Under the pieces are notes generated by a model, which saw only the letters and a list, made by a program, of their open reading frames with translations, was not told the DNA's origin and ran no database searches. From Bryum argenteum (Eukaryota; Streptophyta; Bryopsida; Bryales; Bryaceae): DNA of 64,000 nt. Position numbers and translations under genes: made by a program. Location: the NCBI GenBank assembly GCA_037043015.1, contig CM073323.1, positions 14,381,758 to 14,445,757 of the forward strand. The letters run 5' to 3'. This document shows positions 57,018 to 64,000 of this stretch, one piece after another (the stretch's first letter is position 1; each line of letters begins with the position of its first letter).

Positions 57018-57434
57018 CCCCTAATGGTCCCAGGCCTTAAAACTGCTTCAAAGCCTCACAACTGCCCACTTTTTAATTTTTGGGAGATTTTTGTGTATGT
57101 AGCTGTAGGACCTAGTACCTAACTTGTACATGTATGTGTTCGCAAAAAATTGAAAAAAATAAAATACAACTCTTGGTGAATTTTTGAAGTTACTATGACC
57201 TAATTGATTTTGGCTAGATTCCGAGCATAAATGAGCATATTTCGCAGTTTGGGTAGATTTCATGTAGTGTTTTCAAACTTTGACCGTGAATCTCCTAAAG
57301 TATGAGGAATTTTGAAGCAAGAGTTGACTTTTCAGAAAGGTACGGAAAATCTCTACATTCTGCAAAATGTTTAATAACTGAGAGCGTGATCGGAGTCAAA
57401 ACAGACACTTTATGTCCTCTTGGAACATTAGGGG
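57018..57434. mobile_element. TTAA-type TIR element, copy D (diverged)
   Basis: 417 bases with ends CCCCTAATGGTCCCA and (complement) CCCCTAATGTTCCAA. The flanks TTGA and TTAG look like decayed TTAA. An older relative of copies A-C. Confidence 0.55.
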
Positions 57435-57734
57435 TTAGAATTACTTGCAATCAATTCTCAAATATGAGTTAAAAGCATGAGTTAAAAGTATGTAGGCAGA
57501 GAGCTTTCTATGCAAGTGAAGACACGAACTCACAAATCGTAGAATACAAGAATCATGATAGTGACTAAACAACATCAACTGGAATAGTTGCAAGGAAACA
57601 ACATCAACTCGAATAGTTGCGAGGACATTGTATAGTTCAAGCTCTAGTAATGCTTAGACATGATTGACAACCTATCATTCCTCAAGCTAGATAATATTTG
57701 AATTATCTAAAAATGAATTCCAAAGTCCAATAAG

Positions 57735-58956
57735 CTAATTGCCCGGAATGTTGTAAGCACTAGGAGTTGGAATGTTGCAAGCGCCAGGAACTTGGCTTTC
57801 CTCTTGCAAATCAATGTCATAAAACGGGCCCTCCAAGGCGATGGTTGACAGGTTCATTACAACGGTGGGTAGGTTTCCAAGAGTCTTCTCCTTTGCCATG
57901 AACTTGCCGAAACCTGACATGGAGTAACAATTACCAATTATTCACGAATCTCTAGTTTTAACATACCTATTCAAGTATCATGAAAAATCAATCAAAACTC
58001 ACATGTCGTTGACGGCTTAGTGTCCTTGCTCTCCTGTTGCAGTAGGTCAAAGAATTGGGCATTGCTTAAAGTCCTCCACTGCGACCAAAAGTTTAAATTT
58101 CTTAGTTAGAGAATCAAATACGTGCTCAATTATGAATCAATTAGAAACTTGTGTAGTTAATCTGCTCTAAGTATATGTTCCAACCTGCTGCTTGTCTTCG
58201 TCGTAGTCCTCTCTTTTGAAGGTCAACTCGATGAATACTGATGTCGATAAATCATCCTCCAGTTTCAGTAGCGCTCGGTCTTGGCATCTGGCAAGCTCAT
58301 CCGTATGAAAACGAAATTCAAGTTGGAATGACAGAAAACATCATTATAGTGTACTACAAAGTAGACTTTATTTACCTTTCCGCCATTCTTCGTGTCAAGT
58401 GCGAGCCTGCAAAACACAACAACATCTTAATGTCTTGATGGTGAATTGAGTGGATTGAGAGACGCAATTGGCTTATGGGAACGTGAAACGTGATATTGAA
58501 TATTGCTATTCAAAATTAGTGACAAGTGGTCGAATGGTTGAAATATGTACCAAGGTATATCCACGAGCTCATTCCAACAATCTTTGGTACTCTGCAACAC
58601 ATATTACATTGACTATGAGGCTCCTAAATAACCATATAGAGCCGCAAAACATATTAACTTCAATCTCAAATGTACAAAATTATAAATGATGTTCCTTGGT
58701 GATTTAGTAACATTGCACATTTTTTTATGAACATTGCATATTTTCTTGAGAATGTCGGTACAACATGTTCCAAATAGCTACTTCACTTGAGCAATGTTAT
58801 GTTAGACAAAATACGTCGCAAACAACCTCAAGTTGCAGTACTGTTGCTATTAAGAGTTGCTATTGAGTGTAAAGTGATCGAACATCTTGATTGCATGAGC
58901 ATCGGATTTGGAGAAAGTCTGGTAGTGTTGTGGCTCACCTCACCCAAGCGCCCCAT
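57735..58956 (-). CDS. unrecognised 5-exon gene, 133 residues
   Basis: Minus-strand exons 58944-58956, 58376-58406, 58185-58287, 58003-58078 and 57735-57913 all have GT-AG borders and compatible phases, giving a 133-residue protein. It is mostly helical and charged (LTRRMAERCQDRALLKLEDD, then FIELTFKREDYDEDKQQW and NAQFFDLLQQESKD) with a Pro/Asn-rich tail (NIPTPSAYNIPGN). No signal peptide or membrane segment. The 13-base first exon is the least certain part. I do not know the family. Confidence 0.45.
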
Positions 58957-59030
58957 CGGCCAGTATCGCTGAGGAAGATAGCTTGGCCGTGCAATTTTCT
59001 TGCCAGTTTACCGCTCGAGTGGCTTGCCAT

Positions 59031-59493
59031 CCCAGAGTGAGTCCGATTCTCCAATTCACTTGTGGATACAGCCATTGATGAAGGAGGAAGATAAAATGAA
59101 CACTTGATTGGACTCTAGCGCTTCTAACTCACCAAAGAATAAGCAGTATACCAGAGCACAAGTTAAAAAAGAGAAAGAGAGAACTGAAAGCAATGGGCGA
59201 AAGTGTGGAGAGCGCTTGCAGGCTCGCCCATTTAAATAATGTCTTCAGGAGAAGCCTCGACAGTCGTCTGCAGTGGTGCACAACTACCGAGGCTTCGATC
59301 ACTTCATGGATTGAAACTGATCCCATGCCGCGGTTAGCAATCACTTCAATATATTTTCTTGAGTGGATCATTACCACAATCTCGACGTCAGCCACGGAAC
59401 TTGATTTGCCTTAGTCTGGACGAAGGGTCGATGTCTCCCCTCCAGAAGTTTGTGGCTGAAGAAAGCTGTGCTTAACCAGCTAGAATAGTGTAT
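59031..59493. other. region between divergent small genes
   Basis: No supported gene; the likely promoter region of the two flanking small genes. Confidence 0.35.
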
Positions 59494-60026
59494 ATGACTG
59501 TGATCATGTGGCTATCCCTCCAGGCATGCATGGGGAGGAGCCTCGATAGATTGGAGATTGACTGGCCTCGGCAGTTCGATCCTCCGAGCTTGTATATGAA
59601 TGCCTTGGACGGAGACCCCTCCTCCCATATTTCCATTCTCTGCTTTTGCTTTCCTGAGCGATTCCAAGCCGACGACCTCATCCAGTCGAGGCTCACTCCT
59701 CTTGGTGCCGCTCGAAAGGTGAGGGTGTATTGATCACATACTAGCCCTGATTCTCCATCCCCACTTATTGCTTTCAGATCATAGTCTGTATCCTTAAGAT
59801 CTTTGGTCATACTCACTATAATTCGATAGATTTGTGAGAGTTGCACATGCAGATCGACCATGTCGTGGAGGCGGAACCTGCTGAAGCTTTTGCTGCTGAC
59901 CCCTCTGACGGTGGAAGTAAGCCGAGGAATTCCTGCATCATGCTGGAATCAAAGACCCCTCCAACCGTGCGACCCCAATGTAGGCTCCGTTCCCACCTCT
60001 GCATCGACGACGGCATCGGCTTCTGA
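59494..60026 (+). CDS. unrecognised 2-exon gene, 132 residues
   Basis: Exon 1 59494-59718 and exon 2 59853-60026 join in phase 0 across a 134-base intron (AAAG|GTGAGG ... CATGCAG). The product is rich in aromatic and acidic residues (EIDWPRQFDPPSLYMNALDG, ERFQADDLIQSRL, then VVEAEPAEAFAADPSDGG). No recognised domain. It could be a gene fragment; an alternative frame through exon 2 is also open to about 60060. Confidence 0.3.
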
Positions 60027-60071
60027 GGATGCTCCTGAAGTCGATCTCAGGGCAATCTAAGGTCGCACAGA

Positions 60072-60413
60072 CACTACTAGAAAAGGGAGGGGTTGCAACA
60101 TTACAAATCTTGCTCAAGTCTAGCAGCGTTTTGAAACTTGCTTGAGCAAAGTTCTCAAAAAAATAAGCAGCAATTTCAACTACATTATAAATAACTTTGC
60201 TTTGTTTTCAACTACATTATAAATAACTTTGCTTTGTTTTCAATTACATTATAAATAACTTTGCTTTGTGATTCGAAAGCGTTGTCAAAGCAAGTTTGAA
60301 CTAAAGCAAGTTCTAAAATGTTGCTAAACTTGAGCAATGTTCAAAAAGAAAACGTTGCTAAACTTGAGCAACGTTCAAAAAAAAACGTTGCAAACCCCCT
60401 CAAATTGTAGGTG
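60072..60413. mobile_element. CACTA-like MITE
   Basis: 342 bases starting CACTACTAGAAAA and ending with the complement of CACCTACAATTTGAG, with subterminal inverted motifs (TTGCTCAAGTTTAGCAACG type) near both ends and a threefold ~33-base tandem repeat (TTCAACTACATTATAAATAA) at 60174-60265. CACTA termini and subterminal repeats indicate the CMC superfamily. No clear 3-base target duplication. Confidence 0.6.
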
Positions 60414-61441
60414 ATGAACTTGGATAACTGCTAGGAACCGTTGAATCCAGATGCCTAGCAATGGACTCCAGTTGGATAGCTGCTAGGAACCGTTGAATCC
60501 GGATGCTTAAGACATAGAGAGATTGAGTTGTTAAAAGTCACTTGGTCACACATGTTGGCAATTGAGAATTAATGCTTAGATTCAATTTCCTTACGAGTAT
60601 CCTTACATAGATTTTTTGGTGTAAGCATATGATACAAGTTGGAGGATAAAAGTACATACAAGGGACTCCAAGATTCTAGACCAACACTAATTCTATTATT
60701 GATTGAAATAATCAAGAGTATACCTCAAGAAGCTGCATTCAAATCAAATGTCACATATGAATGAATGATGTGACCAATGAAGAAGTATGGTATTAATTTC
60801 CACCAAATTATATCTCATATCATTAAAATCTTCATCAAACTTAATAGAATGAGACAGACATCCTTGGTGATGAAGATCTTGGTGGAAATAGCTCACATTT
60901 CTACTAGTCTGTTGTATTTAGATGCAATAAGCTTCCAAGCCTGCGACAATATTTGAACAAGGTCAATCAACTGTCAAATCATATAATTAAAATTCAATAC
61001 AACCATGAAAGAGTTATCCCCTGTGGTGTCAATGTCCATAGCAAATGATCAAAAGTTAGCAACCCAGACTTTTAAAGTAGCGAAAAGTATTGTGCTCCAC
61101 GGGAGGGAACTGAAGCAAAAGGAGTGGAGCACACAAAGTCGAGTGGGGCCAACGCCCAGCCACGCGGCGAGCGCTTGCCAGCCCGCGGCCCGCAGCACAC
61201 GGAGGCTCCATCTGAACAGGGGGAGCTTCATCGCCACAAACGCGACGCTCACGACAGGACGTCCAGCCTCGCAAAAAGCGTCGCAAAAGCGCCCCGCAAT
61301 CAGATCATGAACAATAACCAACAACAGCCCCTCGAACGCCCCTCCTTCTATCCATGATCCTTGCTCTGGATCCCCATTCATATCGCCTCGCAGGGCCCAT
61401 AGCTCTCATCTTCTCCATCTGTGCCTCGGATTCCAGGAGCT
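60414..61441. other. GapA upstream region
   Basis: Contains a ~35-base direct duplication (GCTAGGAACCGTTGAATCC at about 60430 and 60483), AT-rich DNA, and from about 61100 the GC-richer promoter and 5' UTR of GapA. Confidence 0.45.
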
Positions 61442-62978
61442 ATGGCCGCCATGGCAACCTTCACCGCTGCCGCTGCCCCCAGCACTGCTAAGGTCCGTAG
61501 CACCTACTCTCCTTTGATATTCGTGCAATGTGACGTCTTGGGAGCTCTAATTGATGTGGGGATGGAATGACAGGTTGCGGGGTCGACGGGGTTCTCGGAA
61601 TTCTCTGGCATGAAGAGCACCAACGCTGTTGTGTTCGGCAAGCGCTCTGATGACCTCGCCATAATTGTGGCTGCTCAGTCCGCTGTGGTACGTTAATGCG
61701 AACCTGAAGGAATGTAGCTGAGAATGGCTAAATTTGGTGTTTCTCTGTAGTGAGGGGTGGAATTTGAGTGTTTTGGGCAATGTGTGGTGGTGTAGGCTGC
61801 TAGCTCTGGAGCTACGAGGGCTGTGACCGAGGCTAAGATCAAGGTCGCCATCAATGGTTTCGGGCGTATCGGACGCAACTTCGTCCGGTGCTGGCACGGA
61901 AGGAAGGACTCTCCCTTGGAGGTCGTGGTGATCAACGACACCGGAGGCGTGAAGCAGGCGTCGCACTTGCTGAAGTACGACTCCATGTTGGGTACCTTCG
62001 ATGCCGATGTGAAGGTGGCTGGCAACGATGGCATCAGCATTGACGGCAAGGTCATCAAGGTGGTGTCCGACAGGAACCCACTCAACCTGCCATGGGGGTA
62101 CGTCAGCATGAATCTTGGATGTGAATTTGATGAGGATTTGCCGACATGTGGTCATGTCTTGCTCAATGGCGGACATGCAATGTAGTCGAATTGTATGTTG
62201 ACTGTATGTTGAATTGTGGATGTACAGAGACATGGACATTGACCTCGTGATTGAGGGAACCGGAGTGTTCGTTGATGAGGCTGGAGCTGGCAAGCATTTG
62301 CAAGCCGGAGCCAAGAAGGTGCTCATCACCGCTCCCGGAAAGGGCCCCATCCCGACGTACGTGGTGGGCGTGAACGAGCAGGACTACAAGCACGAGGATA
62401 AGATCATCAGCAATGCGTCTTGCACCACCAACTGCCTGGCACCGTTCGTGAAGGTGTTGGACGAGAAGTTCGGAATCATCAAGGGTACCATGACAACCAC
62501 CCACTCGTACACCGGTGACCAGAGGCTGCTGGACGCTTCTCACCGTGACTTGAGGAGAGCCCGTGCCGCGGCACTGAACATTGTGCCGACGTCGACGGGA
62601 GCAGCGAAGGCGGTCGCGCTGGTGCTGCCAAACTTGAAGGGCAAGATCAACGGTATCGCCCTGCGTGTGCCTACCCCGAACGTGTCGGTGGTGGATCTGG
62701 TGGTGCAGGTGGAGAAGAAGACGTTCGCTGAGGAGGTGAACCAGGCATTCAGGGATGCGTGCAACACCCCCCAGTTGAAGGGAATATTGGCAGTGTGCGA
62801 TGAGCCTCTGGTGTCAGTAGACTTCAGGTGCACGGACGTGTCATCGACTGTGGACTCGTCGTTGACGATGGTTATGGGAGACGACATGGTGAAGGTTGTG
62901 GCGTGGTACGACAACGAGTGGGGATACTCGCAGAGGGTGGTAGACTTGGCCAACTTGGTGGCCGAGAAGTGGCAGTAA
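61442..62978 (+). CDS. GAPA: plastid NADP-GAPDH subunit A
   Basis: Calvin-cycle enzyme that reduces 1,3-bisphosphoglycerate to glyceraldehyde 3-phosphate in the chloroplast stroma. Four exons (61442-61492, 61574-61687, 61796-62097, 62228-62978) give 405 residues. Residues 1-65 are an Ala/Ser/Thr-rich transit peptide, the NAD(P)-binding [10 protein letters not shown] is at 74-83, the plastid-type [17 protein letters not shown] follows, and catalytic Cys221 lies in SNASCTTNC. It ends [10 protein letters not shown] without the Cys-bearing C-terminal extension of GapB, so it is GapA. Light regulation would then depend on partners such as CP12 or GapB. Confidence 0.96.
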
Positions 62979-64000
62979 ATCACACTTCCAAATGCAGCTC
63001 AGTACCACTTTCGAGTGAGTGAGGGTGCTTGTAAGTTACGCAGGAATGCGATGACAATGTACAATTTGAACCAGCACGAGTCATTCTTTCTGCATCGTCT
63101 TTTTGTATCAAATTTACTGAAGCAATGCACTGCTGCAACACATTTGTGGGCCAAATTTTCTCAACAACTACCGACCCCGGAGCCGTTGAAATGTAATCAC
63201 ATTATCAGCAATGTCTTACTTAGTTATGACCATCCTCATGTGCACAATCACAATGCTTTTGGATGTACACATACGCTGGTTGTGACATGACATTGAATAG
63301 CAAACTGTTACGCAAATCACCGATCACAGCATTCATTGTATATCAGTCTCATTTTCGAAATTAGTCTCGGGAGAATGTCCAGAGTCCAGTGTTATGTACT
63401 CTCAATATAGTAAATACTCTCGTACTTTTTTTTTCTGAAGGTTGGAATGTCACTAGCTATTAATAAGAGGAAATGGTTCTTTTGAGGAAAGGATCAGTGA
63501 GGAAAAATCTGTCCTGTTTCCCTCAGGATATTATTGAATCATAATCTTTTATTTTTGAACGTTGACCTTAAAGAAAACATCGTAACTTCAAATTCTCTTC
63601 TTTGTTGCTACTCTGGGACGTTATAGATTGGAGGTCAAGTTGCACATGGAGTTGGAGGAGGTTAGGAATCCTTCTGTCATGTTATTAGTTCATTTCTTGG
63701 AAACTTAAAAAATGTACCAATTAAGTGAGAGGCCTTGCCAGCAGAAAAGATTCACACCTTACACATTTCTCGAATGTATCAGGGCCTTCCCGGCCGTAAA
63801 GGATTAAATAGTTGCGTGTGAATCCTCGAATGATTTCTTACCGGAGAAATTCAGGCTCAAAATATAACAATATCCACCACGACATACAGAGGACAGTAGC
63901 TTCAAGTTGACTTTCGCTTTAAAGTCCGTCAACTCCAAAAAAAAAGGTCCAAGTCCAATAAGCTATAGGTAGGAGCTTCGGAGACGCTTTTCTATCAAAA
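62979..64000. other. GapA 3' UTR and intergenic
   Basis: No gene supported to the end of the window. Confidence 0.5.

Overview
This window looks like a nuclear chromosome segment of a land plant (streptophyte). Protein-coding genes carry GT-AG introns. They include plastid-type GAPDH (GapA), cytosolic class I aldolase, plant-type S-adenosylmethionine synthetase, two KDEL-tailed protein disulfide isomerases and a mitochondrial glycine-rich RNA-binding protein. The intronless PDI genes, the style of repeats and the gene content would fit a seed-free plant such as a bryophyte, but the sequence does not let me name the species.

Layout. 1-12.9 kb is a gene-bearing arm: AT-rich intergenic DNA with a ~106-bp truncated LINE tail (1219-1324) and a Stowaway-like MITE, then the RRM gene (2742-3612), aldolase (4375-5949), PDI copy 1 on the minus strand (7530-9101) and a TTAA-flanked MITE (10217-11144). 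12970-21012 is a complete, very young Ty3/Gypsy chromovirus-type LTR element with 1.29-kb LTRs and a CTTGT target duplication, but broken coding frames. 21.1-33.2 kb is repeat-dominated: two copies of a complex repeat with ~88-bp satellite units flank a decayed minus-strand gene locus, in which one exon was amplified inside a 277-bp higher-order tandem array. 34019-44520 is a ~10.5-kb non-LTR retrotransposon (LINE). It has an ORF1 fragment, a 719-codon unknown ORF, an endonuclease/reverse-transcriptase ORF and a separate RNase H ORF. Its sense strand is strikingly poor in G between about 35.3 and 44.03 kb. 46.0-49.5 kb holds a foldback element with a nested TTAA-type MITE and a further MITE. 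50.7-64 kb is the second gene-bearing arm: PDI copy 2 (plus) converging on SAM synthetase (minus), a divergent two-exon small mitochondrial-type protein gene, two small unrecognised multi-exon genes in opposite orientation, a CACTA-like MITE and GapA.

The housekeeping genes do not form a pathway cluster. Aldolase and GapA are glycolysis/Calvin-cycle enzymes, the PDIs fold secretory proteins, and SAMS makes the methyl donor. The two PDI genes lie 43 kb apart in opposite orientation and share an almost identical 3' third, including silent sites and the start of the 3' UTR, which points to gene conversion.

The strongest candidate for something undescribed is the LINE. It shows an extra long ORF, a split RNase H ORF overlapping the RT ORF by 16 bases, sharp G depletion of the translated sense strand, and a 3'-terminal hairpin whose stem sequence differs but stays paired in the truncated copy at 1.2 kb, both followed by a (TCTA)n tail.
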